A DNA stretch of 64,000 bases from Lindgomyces ingoldianus (Eukaryota > Ascomycota > Dothideomycetes > Pleosporales > Lindgomycetaceae), in assembly GCF_010093535.1 (NCBI RefSeq), contig NW_022985196.1, positions 743,516 through 807,515 of the forward strand, written 5' to 3'. The stretch's first letter is position 1. Each line of letters starts with the position of its first letter. Below the pieces are notes generated by a model. The model saw nothing but the letters and a program-made list of their open reading frames with translations. It did not search any database and was not told where the DNA came from. Of the stretch, positions 22,395 through 34,951 are shown piece by piece. The position numbers and the translations under genes are program-made.

Positions 22395-24388
22395 ATGGCG
22401 CCCGCCACTCGTCGCCCTGTTCGTGTCGCCGGAGCTTCAGGAGGGTTCTCAGACCGCGTCCGTGCTATCGCCTCTCTCGCTAAGAATGAAGAAGTCGACG
22501 TTATTGTAGGAGACTGGCTTTCCGAACTTACTATGACCATCCACGGCACCGGAAAAATTAAGAACATGGAACAGATGATGCAAGCACGCACTCTCGAGGA
22601 GAAACTCGACTACGCCATGTTCGCTGAGAACTTTCTCGACTGCTTCCTGCCCGCCGTTCCAGACTTGGCTGGGAAGGGAATCAAGCTTGCGGTGAATGCC
22701 GGGGCTTCGGATACGGAGATTCTTGCTCAACTTGTTGATAAGAAAGTTAAGGAGATGGGTTTCAACTTGAGGGTAGCGTGGATTGAGGGTGATGATGTTA
22801 CCGGGGCCGTAAAAGGCATGTTGAACAAGGGTGAAGGCTTCCGGAGTCTGATGCACAATAAGTCTGTCGAGGAGTGGGGACTAGAGCCAGTGTGTGCGCA
22901 GTGCTACCTTGGTGGTATGGGTATCGCGAAGGCCCTGGCTGAGGGTGCTGATGTTGTAATCTGCGGTCGTGTGTCGGACGCTTCTCCTATCATTGGTGCT
23001 GCTGCGTAAGTTCCTTTTCGAATGTTGCCTGGTGTATGCAGCTGATTTTGATAGATGGTGGCACGAATGGACGAACGACATGTTCGACGAGCTTGCCGGT
23101 TCTCTAATCATCGGTGTGTTGATCTCTCCCTCCCCCAACCGCCGTACTAATCCTCTTAGGCCATCTCTTGGAATGCTCCGCCTACGTTTCCGGCGGCTAC
23201 AGCGCCGATTTCCGCCAACTCATGGAAAAAGGCAAGCACATCAACCTAGGTTTCCCCATCTGCGCCATCGACCACAAGGGCGAGGGCATCATGTACAAGG
23301 AGAAAAACACTGGTGGACAAATGACAGTCAGCAGCGTAACCTCGCAGCTCCTTTACGAGATCCAAGGTCCTCAGTACTACAATTGCGACGTTACCGCCCA
23401 AATCGAGAACATCAAATTCGAACAAGTGGGCGAAGACCAAGTCAAAGTTTCCGGCGTCAAGGGCCTACCACCCCCTCCAACAACCAAAGTCGGGTTAACA
23501 GGATTCGCAGGCTGGCAAGCCGAGTACCATGTCTACCTCTGCGGTCTGCACATTGAAGAAAAGTGTAAATGGACCGAAGAACAAGTCAAATACGAGCTCG
23601 GCGAGGAAACCCTCAAGAAATTTACAACCCTCAAATTTATGCAAAACGGCACTTCACCAATCGATGCACGCAACCAGGACCTCGCTACCGTAGACTTCCG
23701 CATCTTCGCACAATCGACGGATCGGGAGCTTCTCAACATGCGGAATCCGCAGGGGTTCTTCCGTGTCAGTATGGTAACGTTTTTGCAGTCTTGCCCTGGT
23801 GCGAGCTTGGGAAATGATATGCGACAGGCGGAGGGGAAGCCCTACTATGAGTACCACCCTTCGCTGCTGCCACAGTCTGCTCTCCAGCAGCGAGTACACT
23901 GCCTCTGGGACGCCGAAGGAGCCAAGGACGGGAAGAAAGTTATTGATATACCTCTTGCCCCTGAATTCCGCACCTACGACCGCCAACAACCCTCCTACGA
24001 AACCACAAACCCCGTCCCGCTCGATAGCTTTGGTCCTACAGTTCGTCTACCCCTAGGCTCCATCGTGCTGGGTCGATCTGGAGATAAGTGCTCAGATTGC
24101 AATGTTGGCTTCTTCGTGCGTTACGACGATGAGTGGGAGTGGCTGCGGTCTCTCATGACTATTGACAAGGTGAAGGAGTTGCTAGGGCCAGAGGAGTATA
24201 AGGGGAAGCCGATTGATCGCTTCGAGATGCCAAATATTAGGGCCGTGCACTTCTTGTTACACGATCATTTAGATCGCGGGTACGACGCGTGCAGCACGTA
24301 TGATACGTTGGGGAAGAACTGCTGCGAGTATTTGAGAGCCAAGACGGTGGACATCCCGATCCAATTTGTGAAGAGGGGGGTTTTGTAG
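22395..24388 (+). CDS. AtuA/DUF1446 family protein
   Basis: Three exons (22395-23005, 23055-23113, 23160-24388) encode 632 aa. Introns are 49 and 46 nt; the middle exon is only 59 nt (WWHEWTNDMFDELAGSLIIG region). The N-terminal part has the family phrases RVAGASGGFSDR, VNAGASDTEILAQLV, VVICGRVSDASPIIGA and GHLLECSAYVSGGY. A C-terminal module begins near residue 520 with LGSIVLGRSGDKCSDCNVGF, the AtuA-like ferredoxin-fold domain. In Pseudomonas, AtuA belongs to the acyclic terpene (citronellol/geraniol) utilisation cluster; the fungal members' reaction is not established. Here it has no obvious catabolic neighbours. Length and motif order are complete, so it is probably functional and cytosolic or mitochondrial; no targeting signal is evident. 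Confidence 0.88.
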
Positions 24389-25361
24389 GTGGATGATGTG
24401 ATGGGATTGTGCACCGGACAGGAGAGGAAAAGGAAACTACTAGTCAATCTGCCGTTATAGCGTTTTCGTTTCGAATATCATAATTTCCCCCTCTCATTCT
24501 TACAAGTAAATGACGCGCTGTGGCACTTATGAAGGATTCTACGGTGCATTGAATTCCCTTTCCCTCTTTCACTAGTCGTTATAGAGAAGTCACATGAAGG
24601 TGCGCCGACCTAGTCTTTCCAAACAGATAAATTGAACCAATTCACCGCTAACCACAGAATTACGCAGGCCATTAAATTTAGTTTCTCAATTCATGACCAG
24701 CTGATCTGGGTGCTATGGTCTTTGTCTAGCGTCAACAAACTCGAAACAACAAAGGTCCTGGGTTTATACTGGCGACTTTCTCCTCTTTGAAAAGCTCCGC
24801 AGACACATTCTTCCAGCCGAGAACTGTCTCTGGCATAGAGCCCCAGCTTTAGCCCCAATCTTGCTTTAAAATTTTAGATAAGGTCGGCTTGCATTCTCGG
24901 GAATAATTTATCGACCTTCCGAAAACAGCTTAGCGTATAATTGCGCACGGTGAATGTCGACTTCAGATCAGTTACCTTCCCTCAGTTCTCCGCTCATGAC
25001 CTACTGTATCACCCAATCACGGCCTCCACCAAACCTTCGGTACGCCTCTTGCCTTTAGGGATATATGGGTACAAGGGTACACAGAATTCTTGCTTGCGGA
25101 AATGTGTTGTTGGTAATACACCCATCTTGTGCTTCAGATAACAGTCGATGATCGTAATAGGGCTTGAGATGCGTTCACCAGCAAATATGTCATAAGGGGT
25201 TTGCTTAACTTGTGTGATGCCACTTCAGAAGATACACCTTTGCCACCTCACAACGATCAACATTATGTTAGAGAAAATCAAAAGAATCTGGTGCAAAGGG
25301 GATTCGATTCAATGAACACATAACGCCAAAAATATAGAAATAATTGTAGAACTCCACTTCC
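24389..25361. other. Intergenic interval between convergent genes
   Basis: This holds the 3' flanks of the AtuA-like (+) and chitinase (-) genes. No gene supported; stops are frequent in all frames. Confidence 0.5.
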
Positions 25362-26624
25362 TTAGTTATCTTCGTATAGTCTCAGTCCCCATCTCATACT
25401 CCTTGTCGCCTTCTTACTTAGACTTATTAACGAATTCTTCACGTCCGCAACAAAATTTCCATTCGTCCACGCTTGACTCGCATCCCACATCATGACGCCG
25501 CCAAAGCTACTATACTTCGCACTATATTGAATGACGGGCTGCAACTGGCTCGGAGTTAAGTAACCTCTGCCAGCTCCTGTATTCGCGGGAACACCTAAGA
25601 GCACCTTGACTGCGGGGTTCTTAGAAGCGGATTGTGCCCAATCGTCCCACTGGTTGAAATTAAAGTTCCACTGGTCAGAGGCTCCAGGCACGTAAGATGA
25701 GGCTCCGCAGCCGTTGTTGTAGAACTGGACGTTAAGAAAGTCGAGGCTAACGTTGTCGATGATGTCTTTGTTGTACCAATCTGGGAATGGGCATTGAGGG
25801 GCAGCGCTGAGGTAGTACTTCTTATTCGTAGCACTGTTCATGTGGGATCGAAGTTGATTTGCAAATGTTGCCTGCATTGACGAGGGAATTAGCGGATTTC
25901 ATAATTTAAGTAGGCGTGAAGGATATATACCATGTTGGAGACGTTGGCTTCGAAGTCGAAGTCAAAGCCGTCGACAATGGCTGAGCTAAATGGTCGTAAG
26001 GCGTTTGAACCAGATTGAACAGGTCCGAACATCGCCCAAATCTTGTCTGCGGAATCGGTAGCGGCTTGTGAGGTGGAGAAGCCGCCTTCGTTGTATGAGT
26101 CTCCTCCAATCGACAACAGGATTGTCTTACCCTGTGACTGACAAGCGGGAATGTCAGACCTGGCTGAATCAGTCCGAGTTAAGAAGAATGGTAAACGGGG
26201 GAGATTTACGCAATTTCTGGACAGTTAAAGGTTTCTGTTCCAGGAAAGAGGCTGCATTTATCACCCTGATTAGCGAAGTTCATGACCGGCTGGCCGCCGG
26301 CACCGTTGAATCGCAATAAGAAGGAAAGTATGATGATCTACAGAAACATGCTCAGTAATGTAGCAGGATCGAGTTACTAAAAGTGCGCACATTGATGTTG
26401 GCGTCTGAGTCTTCATATTAGCTGACGCACTGGATTGAAGGTGACAGAAACCAACCGCTGCAATAATTCGAGAGACGCGATTGGGTGCTCTGTTGACCGG
26501 CCGAGTTCTGGCCCCAGTATATCGCAACATTCGACTTGCTGTTTAGATTGAATCCCGCAGAGACAAGGTCAGCGGCCGCAAGGAGTAAAAGAATGGTAGG
26601 CAGCAGGCACATGTAAGCTAACAT
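25362..26624 (-). CDS. Secreted class III chitinase (GH18)
   Basis: Five exons (26624-26456, 26410-26391, 26337-26210, 26159-25931, 25871-25362) encode 351 aa. The second exon is only 20 nt. Residues 1-23 are a signal peptide. Strand 1 reads NVAIYWGQNSAGQ, the junctions give SDSDANIN/IIILSFLLRF, and the catalytic motif DGFDFDFE lies at 169-176, with D172, D174 and the acid E176 present. Later strands show YYLSAAPQCPFPD, VQFYNNGCG, VKVLLGVPA and GGVMMWDASQAW. There is no chitin-binding module or Ser/Thr stalk, unlike the larger wall-linked class III enzymes such as yeast Cts1. It should hydrolyse beta-1,4-GlcNAc chains outside the cell. All catalytic residues are intact. Confidence 0.9.
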
Positions 26625-27995
26625 GATTGGATTATGTTGACTGTTGGGAAGCTGTAGTTTGTTAAGTGAACCGGCATAAGATACATGAAAACCAGAAGCG
26701 AAAGATTCAACGAACTACATAACAGGTTGGACTTCGAACGTGGATCTGAGTAACATGCACGCGAGCGGTCTTTTTATAGTTGTGGTTTGAGTCTTGCTGT
26801 CAAATCTCCGTCAATGAGCTTGTAGCATCATATGAAGGGGTTGAGTTTGGCAGGGAATAGAGGTGGGTTACAACACTGGAGCCCAGTTCGAAGCAAACGT
26901 TACATATTGATATATGAGAGAATGGCACGGTTTAATGGAGTTACAGGAGCAGCCATGTCTCAAAAAACAGAGGGCTATGATACCTGAGAATGCATGCGAA
27001 AGTGGAATGTCGCTAGAGGTCTACTATTAAAAGAAAGACAAGAAACGATACTCGGCCTGGCCTGCTGTAAATGGCTGCTTCTGTTACAACTTGAGAGCCA
27101 ACTTTCCATGTGCTGCAGATGAACTTGGAAATGGAGAGGGCTGGGTGCAGTTGCCTGGATTATGTCATATTTGCGACTGGCCTATACAATGAAGTGATGG
27201 CGTTCAAAAGCAAAGTAAGGAAGAGGGAACCCTGATGGGGCACAGGGGGTTGTTTTTGCGATCATTTGGCGATTGTGGGTTGACATGAAGCTGAGCCGGG
27301 ATCTAGGCGGTACCTTCCTGTTCGAGCACCTAGTCGTACGGCGCACATCCTAGTTAACCGAAAGTGCGTGAACGGGAATGACAGGGCTAAATTCAAGGAT
27401 AGGACGACCTCCTGACTAGGTTGGAACGGAAATTTGAGCAGGTACTGAGGAAAAGGTTGAGTTACATCTATCCCTGAAAGCGGTATCTAGTGCATCTTGC
27501 CAACAGACATGTGAAATGGAGCTCACCGTCTCCTCTGCGGCGTTGGCCAAGCGAGAGCATAAGTTCGCAGACTTTACACCCTGCCGTCATGAAACATACT
27601 ATCGTGCACAAGATTACAGCGAAAGGATGCAAGGAGGTTAGTGAGAGTGGAGAGCGCTTAGGAGACGGCAGAACAGGAAACTTTTCAATAGAAGCCCCGG
27701 TGTTTGGCTGCCGACCATAAGATATCCTTCTTGCACACCCACCTGAGAAGGGCCTATCTACAGAGCACACGCTATTATCCCGGCAATTGGCCCTGCTCTA
27801 GATGCGAAAATATACCCCACCATGCCCACCTCACGTCGGTGACAACCACAAATATTGACAGTATCGATTAATCCATTAAACTTCTGATAAAGAGTTGCAG
27901 TATGTACGTTTGTGCTCCCGTCATTCCATGTGCTCGTCGTACATTCCTTTCCGAACCTGTACTCTCCTACTTTGGAGTAGACTTTACACCTTGGC
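26625..27995. other. Intergenic interval, chitinase promoter
   Basis: 1.37 kb upstream of the chitinase (-) and downstream of the GMC gene (-). No gene recognised. The chitinase promoter and leader lie in the left part. Confidence 0.5.
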
Positions 27996-30170
27996 CTACG
28001 CCCTCTGTTTGATGAGATCCGCTCCCTGCTCAGCCGTCAGCAAATATTTACCCAAAAGTAGCTCCATGCAATCTTACCTTCTCAGCAATAGCATATGTAA
28101 GCTGCGTGCTATGACACGACGGTAGTAGCGGAATAATTGAAGCATCTATAACACTTAACCCTTTGATGCCATACACCAAAAGGTCCGGACCAACAACACC
28201 TCCCATGTTTTGCGGCAACATCGAGCACGTTGACGTTGGATGAGCAAAGCTCGAAGCCAGGAGTGAAGATTTCATTAGGTCCACGATTTGGGCGTCAGTA
28301 AGATTTGCCGGGTTGCTTGGGAGAGGTGCTTGATAGACAAGGCCGAGACTTTGCATTCCAGGAGTGCTGAGATATTGGATGAGATATCTGAAGGCAGCGA
28401 CTGCCATGTCCATGTCAAGAGGATTCGTCATCGTGCGGTAGTCGATGAGAGGCTGCGAATTAAATGGATCGGTCGTGTTTAGCATGACAGTGCCTCGGCT
28501 GAGGGGTTTCTGGACGCTCATGGCCTGGAAAGGACCGCTGGCGAAGGGAGTCTCGAATGCGGGCGATGAGTCATGAGCAAAATGCTTTAACAAGATGCTG
28601 AGCTGGGCGCTGAATCCTTTGATGAGTTCCGGAGTGTACGACGATGGAAGATACTGGGCCGGGCTCTGAGCTTTCGCAGCGTTAATCAGAGCTGTAACGT
28701 CATCGACCACGGAAGAAATGGGCATGAAGGCGGCATTATTTCCGAGAGCCAGAGTGTAAGGGCCCCCATGATTTTGTGTGTAATTTTGCCAAGTCTCCGC
28801 GTTGTAAGTGGCATTCGCTCGCCAGTAGTCTGGGTTTGGAATTGGCTGGTTGTTTACTAGAAAAAGCGTGAGATATGCTGTAGAGAGGAGGGGAGGGACT
28901 TACAAGCAAAGAACACAAAAAAGTTTGGCTGATCTTGGAAGTTTTGGCCCACGCCAGGGAAGTCGAGCACAACCTTGATTTTCGCCTTGTTCAGGACCGC
29001 TTTTGGTCCAACGCCACTACGCTGCAAGAGCCATGCGGAACCGAAGGTACCAGCGGAGAGGATTACTTCTTTATTTGCATAAATAGTCTTTGTCATGCCA
29101 TCCTTGCTCTTGACGAAAACTCCTTTGGCTGTCAACGGCCCACTATCGCTAAAGACAAGCTTCTGGACATTGGTGTTGTAAAGAAGGGCGTAATTGGAAC
29201 GCGTCTTAATCGGGTCGTAGTACGCAGTCCGGGCGTAAGACCGGGTTTCACTCACGGGATCGAGGGTGTTAGGGACCCATAGAACGCCAGATTTCGAGCC
29301 CGACGCACCCTCCCTAATGAATGGAAGATCCATGTCTTTCCAGGCTTCAAGGCATGTTTCTAGACGACGAGTTAGTCATAACTGAGTTGGAAGCAATGTT
29401 TGTAAAGAAGCAAGAATCAGTCAATAACAGACAAAGATCCTAGCACATACTCTGAAATGGCCACTGAAAGGGAGGATAGCTGGCTTGGACAGGACCAGTA
29501 CCGTAATAGCTCGCATCAAAGGTATAGCCGTACGAAGAGATTGACTGTGCCGAGGGGGTAGTGAACTTGGTTGCTTTCTTGAAGTATGGCAGAAGGCCTG
29601 CCCAATCCCAGCCTGTGTTACCGAGCGTAGCCCAAGCATCGCTGCTCACTAGTCAGCAACATGAATTCCAGCATGAGTGCGAATCACGAGACATACAGGT
29701 CAGCCTTGGATGGTCTATCCATGAACATTCCATTCACGCTGGAGCTTCCTCCGACAACGTTGCCAGCATATCCCTTGTCAGTCCGGCCATTCAGCTTTGT
29801 TTGGGGAATGGACGTGAAATTCCACATATAACGCGAATTCTGAGATAGCGTCGAAGTGGCATTCGGAAGAAGCAAGTCAATGGTATCGCCAAGCTCTCCG
29901 TTTTCGATGACAAGGACCTTCTCTGCGATAGCCAAATATTAGCCGCCGTGGCACGGGAGGGGAGAAACAGTGCCTACTCTTGGCATCCTCGGTCAGGCGA
30001 TTAGCAACGGTCAAGCCCGCTGTGCCCCCTCCGATGATGATGTAGTCGTAGGTACTGCTCACATCAGCTAACGCTCTCTTGATTTGCGCCGGTCGCGCAG
30101 CCGAGGGGAGCGAGTGTCCGACGGTGGCCAAGCCGGCCACGACGGTGAGGATAAGCAATTGGGCAACCAT
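27996..30170 (-). CDS. Secreted GMC flavin oxidoreductase
   Basis: Six exons (30170-29978, 29922-29697, 29641-29451, 29359-28904, 28856-28078, 28025-27996) give 624 aa; the last exon has only 30 nt (GADLIKQRA and stop). Residues 1-20 are a signal peptide. The FAD-binding motif YIIIGGGTAGLTVANRL lies at about 43-59, the GMC signature GYAGNVVGGSSSVNGM at 115-130, and the second signature region around NKEVILSAGTFGSAWLL. The likely catalytic histidines are H561 (HPTSTC) and H604 (CHSTQLTYAIAEK), 43 residues apart as in aryl-alcohol oxidase and glucose dehydrogenase relatives. The substrate cannot be read from sequence; alcohol or sugar oxidation outside the cell is likely. The exon 3 acceptor is ambiguous by 3 nt (GAGCAG). 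Confidence 0.9.
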
Positions 30171-32408
30171 TGTGAAAAGCTAAGGAGATCGAAGCGTCCA
30201 AAAGCCCTTCTCCATTGCTCTATTTCAATAATCTCGCGGTACCTGGGGGGCTCCTGGGGATCCTTGGGCTGGCGGAAAGCCTTGAATCGTGCACTGCTCA
30301 TGCCGGGCTCAACGGGAGCGAGATGCAACTGCCGTCAGGCCCTGAGTGCAGCGTTACCCGCCAACAACCCACGTCCCTTGCAAGATGCCCGTTTCGAGCT
30401 TGAAAGGCCGACAGCCATGAGGCGCAGAACACGAAGCGGGGGGGCTTGGAGCAGGGGCGGACACGGGCGGAGCCACCAATCCGGCCCGCGCGTTCGGTTG
30501 CGGGGACGGCGGAAGCTTCGAAACGCGACATTAGGGGCCGAACTGGTGGGCCTGGCGCGCCTCTCGATGTGCTACCTTTTGAAAGAACATGCAAGAAACC
30601 GCAACAAGTAAAGACACCTCACGCCTTGCGACGCCGCACAATACTCCATTCACCCTCGCTTCACAGCGTCAGCGGTGTGCTGCTGTCAGTTGAAATATGT
30701 CGAACGACCAGGCTCTGTCTCGCAACCATTATTTGCGCTTGCGCTTCAGTGGCGTGAAATGCAAGACCTCGTATTGAATAAGCGCCGAAATGAGGGCATC
30801 CCGGCGGAATTGAAACGCTGCAGGAACGTGGCCATATCTTAATCAAGAGCCCATCTCAATTCAAGTGCGGCACAGCAAGCCAATACGGAACAAAGGGTCG
30901 GTGAGGGGTTTGTGGCGTGTACAACTCTAGGAACATCCCTTATGCTCTCCCTCCACTCTATTTAGCTTCTGAAATTGTAACCAAAAGTTGTCCCTCAAGG
31001 ACACAATATGATTTAAATCAGATCTTCATGCCCGTCAATCTCTTCTCAAATGTCTTGCAGGATCCATCTTCAACCGACCCACTTCCAACCACCCCAGACC
31101 AAGCCAGCCTTCTTTGGCAGAACATGATCTGCTTTAGCGCGCCATCGGATTTGGGTCCTCGGTCCCGCAGGCGATATTGGATGGGATTAGCGTGTCCTGA
31201 CTCTCACCGGAGGCTGGTCCAGATGAAGAACCATCACCCTCGTCGTTCGAGCTGATGAGCTGGGGAGAAATATTGATGGCTTCGTCCGAGTCAGGTCGTA
31301 TGTGGAGAAAGTGCTCTTTCAGCTAGCTTCAAGGCATTCTCCTTGTCCCGTCGGCATCCGCCACTGATGACATTGAAGTAGGCGAGGGTTCTTCTTAGAA
31401 TTAGGTGAGAAGATCAAGGCACCTCCAGATATGTTGAAGCTATTGGATGATGCGAGAGGTTCTCTAACGTGACCTCCGAGGAAGCTGAAGCTTCTACAAC
31501 CGGGATAAAGAATTGCAATTATTTTGAACACTTGGAGTATTTCCTGGCTTCTCACCTGGCTGCAGTTTAATGCGGGGATGCTCAAGAAAAAACACCTAAA
31601 TTGATGCCACTCATGGCTCCTACAACTCCAAGCCACGCTCATGGCTAATATCCCGTCTCTTTTCGCTACCAAACATTCTCGACCTTTTGGATTATAATTG
31701 GTGATGAGGTCGCCGCTACTACTCTGTCATTCTGAGGAGAAGAAGTGTCTCTTGATTCCAAGTGTGCTTGGCGCAGGACCAGTAGGATCAATGCTACACA
31801 CTCAAAAGCTCATATCAAGGAACCACACAATATCTCCTTCCACTGCACTTCCCGTTCTCTCCAACTTGCCACGCTGGGGCCCGTCGACGATATACGACTT
31901 TGTTGCAAAATATGTGTTTTCGAGCTCTTTCAGAAGAATACACATGGAGCGACTTGACGGAAAGGTGTTTTCCAATTGTCTTAGTGAGGCTGCTGCTCTC
32001 GAAAGATATGTACTAGTACGGTGGAGAGGCGTGAGTCATTACAGACTCATCCGTTTTGTTGGGGTTGCAACAGATGGTTAGATTGTGGAGGGTGCACAGG
32101 AGCCCACAGCGTCAGCCCTTACAGTGTAAATGCTAGGCGAACAAGCGGGCTGCTTGTACAAACATGAGGAGGACCACCTCCATGGCAGCAGGAAATACCT
32201 CTAGCAGTCGGACAAGTACCCCATAGATATCAAATTCCAAGAATCAGGTGTTGACGCAGTACAAAAGGGCTTTCGACAGAGGCATCATCCTTCCGTCCCA
32301 TTTTAAAACCACTCTAAATTTCCACTACCGTACACAATGGTCTGTCCTAGGTGCACCTCTGCTGATACTCTTGAACAAAATTAGAGATCTCCCCCCTAGC
32401 ATCCGAAG
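30171..32408. other. Long intergenic interval with unresolved coding-like traces
   Basis: This is the promoter of the GMC gene (left) and 3' flank of the transcription factor gene (right). About 30,420-30,560 is unusually GC-rich. On the minus strand between about 31,134 and 31,670 there are coding-like pieces (for example RPDSDEAINISPQLISSNDE ending ...NPMAR then TAA at 31,134, and ISGGCRRDKENALKLAERAL in another frame) that could be exons of a decayed or unannotated gene. I could not join them confidently or name a family. Confidence 0.35.
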
Positions 32409-34749
32409 TTAAAGCTCTGCATCCCAGACTCCCGGATACATGCCCCTAAAACTCGAGTCCATCGCAGCCCAGTCTAAAGAACCCACATCAACATCTATTG
32501 GAGCCTGTCCGAGTGCGTTAGGATATTCTCCCGGCCTAATTGCTCCGTACCCGCCTTGCCCTCCGGAGCCTATGCTGGCTATCGGTATCGACATCGGAAA
32601 GTTGTCAATGCCTATACCCATAACGTGGGGATGGTGTGTGTCCGGCGTTTGTGCATTTTGGGCTATTTGCGCCACTCTCTGTCTGATGGATGACACAATC
32701 CTTGGTGGCATTAACGGCTCTCCTAATTGACTGAGGGCTGCTTCGCGAGCGCCCCAGCCCTGGAGGACAATTTTGGTGAAAATTTTGAAGAGAGGGCTTT
32801 CGCTATCTTTGCATAGAAAACCGAACCGAGCCTCGTAGTTGTCACTCATAACCTCCCAAGCCTGTTCAGCATGCTCACTGCCAGGTCGCCTTTTCAGGTC
32901 TTGAATAATTTGAATGTATGCAGGAAATGGGAAGTAGAGATGCGCTAGCCAGAGGAATCGTTTGATAAGGGGTGAGGTCCTGAACTGCGTATCGCACTCG
33001 AGCATGCGAAGCGCATGGGAAATGGCCGCGTCGCACTGCGCATCCGTCTGTTGGACAGATGAGTTTGAATATCTCGAATGGTGTTCCAGGAGGCGGCATT
33101 TAGCAAGGTATGCTCGTGTCCACCAGATCGCTATGAAGTGGAGTGGATTCTCTGGGTCACAGAATTTGAGATATTTGTCCTCAATCGTCTTCTCGAGAGT
33201 AGTCAACTCATCAGCTTCTTGGATGAGACCATTCAGAGCAGTCTTAAAAATGGGTTTCAGAGCCGGGCTGGTAAAGGCAAGGTGGAACATTGTGTGGCGG
33301 ACAAACTCCCCAAGCTCGCTGCGCACAACAGCAAAGAGTGCATCGGTGGACTTCTCCTGAACCGCCGGTAGCACTTTCATCTCTGGTCGGAGGTCAGAAT
33401 CATTCACGTTGAGAGGAATCCTGCAGTCCCAGGTGGGAGCTAGCGTTGCGGTTTTGTGGTCGGCCATCTCGCTAATCCGAGTGTCGAAGAGTACGAGAGA
33501 CCACCAAAGTCTTCGGCGTAGTTCAGCCTCGAGAGCGGTGCATTTAGCTAAGGCAGACTCGCTATGAATACCCATACGTTGCGCAATGCGAATCGCAACG
33601 CCAAGCATGGCGGAGAGAGATTGAGGAACTGTACTAGGTCTAACCGAGACCTAAAATTATTAGAAAGAATAAACATAACCACCTAATAGGCTTACTAAGT
33701 AGAGATAAAATGCGGTCAAGCAGTCGCGATCACTAGATCGTAAAAAGCCGCAGTTCAGTAGAGCTTGCTGACAGCTGAACTGAAACTGTATCAAAAGGTC
33801 GTCCTTTGACGAACCAAAGATGGCCTGGCAGTCGTCCACAGCAAGGCTAAGAATGGCCATGCAGTAGATACTAAACATAAGCGCCTCTAGGGTGGGCTTG
33901 ATATTTGTCACGTTGCTAGCAGCTTCTATGATGTGTCCTTGCAGGCTGGGAGTATGTGTGACCTTGAGCAGCGGGTTGACGTTGTCCAGGTAAATTTGCC
34001 AAAGCCTGAAAATCTGGACTGGTGAAGGGTGTAAAGTAGAGAGATCGACGTTTTTAATACGGGAACCAAATAAAAGGTGGTCATTTTCTCCAAATAACTG
34101 GACCCATCCCTTCTTAACCACCACCTCAAGCACCTCATCGTGTGAAGAATCGCTGTCACTGCCGGAGGCTTGGACCTATTTTAGTTGTTAGTAGAGCTCG
34201 AATAGCATGTGACGTAGTCGTACTCCTAAATTTAGGGCGTGCCAGAAGCTCCTAACAGAATTAATCATCTTCAGATATGTTCTTCGGGGGAGCGTACTTG
34301 GCCTCATATACTCGTTCAGGCTTGGCAGCTGTTGAATGAAACGACCAATCCGCCCCCGAAGCCTCTGGTTGCTCGCCGTCTGATTCATCACCGCCCTGCG
34401 TGTTGGTAGATTTCTTCTCCTCAGCCGGATCCTTGTGAAGCGGTTCGAATTTTACATTGTTTTGATGGAGTAAGTCCTCGTACTTGCGAAGACGTTCCAG
34501 CAGCTCTCGCTCCGGAAGCCGGCGTCTTCGCCGGCCTCGTGGGGCCAGTGTCGCCGGCACACACTGCGCATGAGAAGTGTTGCAATTTGCGCAAGGAAAT
34601 CTGCGATCACACTTGATCTTACGCTGCTGGCAGCGTACACACGCTAGCACCCGCTGTGGCTTCGAAGGTTGCGAGGACGAAAAAGGTGTCGACTGAGATA
34701 TGTCTGAGGTACGCGCCTCCCACTCTGACGTGGGCAGCACTGTCGACAT
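32409..34749 (-). CDS. Zn2Cys6 fungal transcription factor
   Basis: Four exons (34749-34298, 34251-34224, 34175-33696, 33650-32409) encode 733 aa. The first reading frame appears to end early at NISEDD, but a 46-nt intron (GTACGC...TTAG), a 28-nt exon (SFWHALNLG) and a 48-nt intron restore VYEAK/SFWHALNLG/VQASGSDSDSSHDEV, so no frameshift is needed. The zinc cluster has C37, C40, C47, C53, C56 and C63 (C-x2-C-x6-C-x5-C-x2-C-x6-C), followed by a basic stretch (RGRRRRR) and a short leucine-rich dimerisation segment (about 78-96). The middle region (NDHLLFGSR, then ...VNPLLKVTHTP) and LGVAIRIAQRMGIHSES...LEAELRRRLWW are typical of the fungal-specific TF domain. It should bind DNA in the nucleus. 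Targets are unknown; the nearby chitinase and GMC genes are candidates only by position. Its upstream region borders the transposon block. Confidence 0.9.
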
Positions 34750-34951
34750 ACTTGCAGCACTAGGGTCGCGGTGACAACCTTTGACGCCAAAATATGCGTG
34801 CCTAGGAAATTCTGGAAACTTAGTGGTTAAGAGAAATTAAAAAAAGGAACGGGGAACCGAACATCACTTCTTTAACGAGGGTGGTGCGGAATCTGTTGGG
34901 GCAGGAAATTAGTGTAATGTCTTGGCATCTATTTAGAGCATTAATCTATTA
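34750..34951. promoter_or_regulatory. Promoter of the TF gene up to the transposon border
   Basis: Only about 200 bp separate the TF start codon from the first transposon end at 34,952. AT content rises inside this stretch. The TF promoter must either be very short or extend into transposon DNA. Confidence 0.5.

Noticed and set aside
34261..34391. Apparent frameshift or early stop in the transcription factor gene
   Set aside because: Two small introns with good donor, branch and acceptor signals restore one continuous protein.
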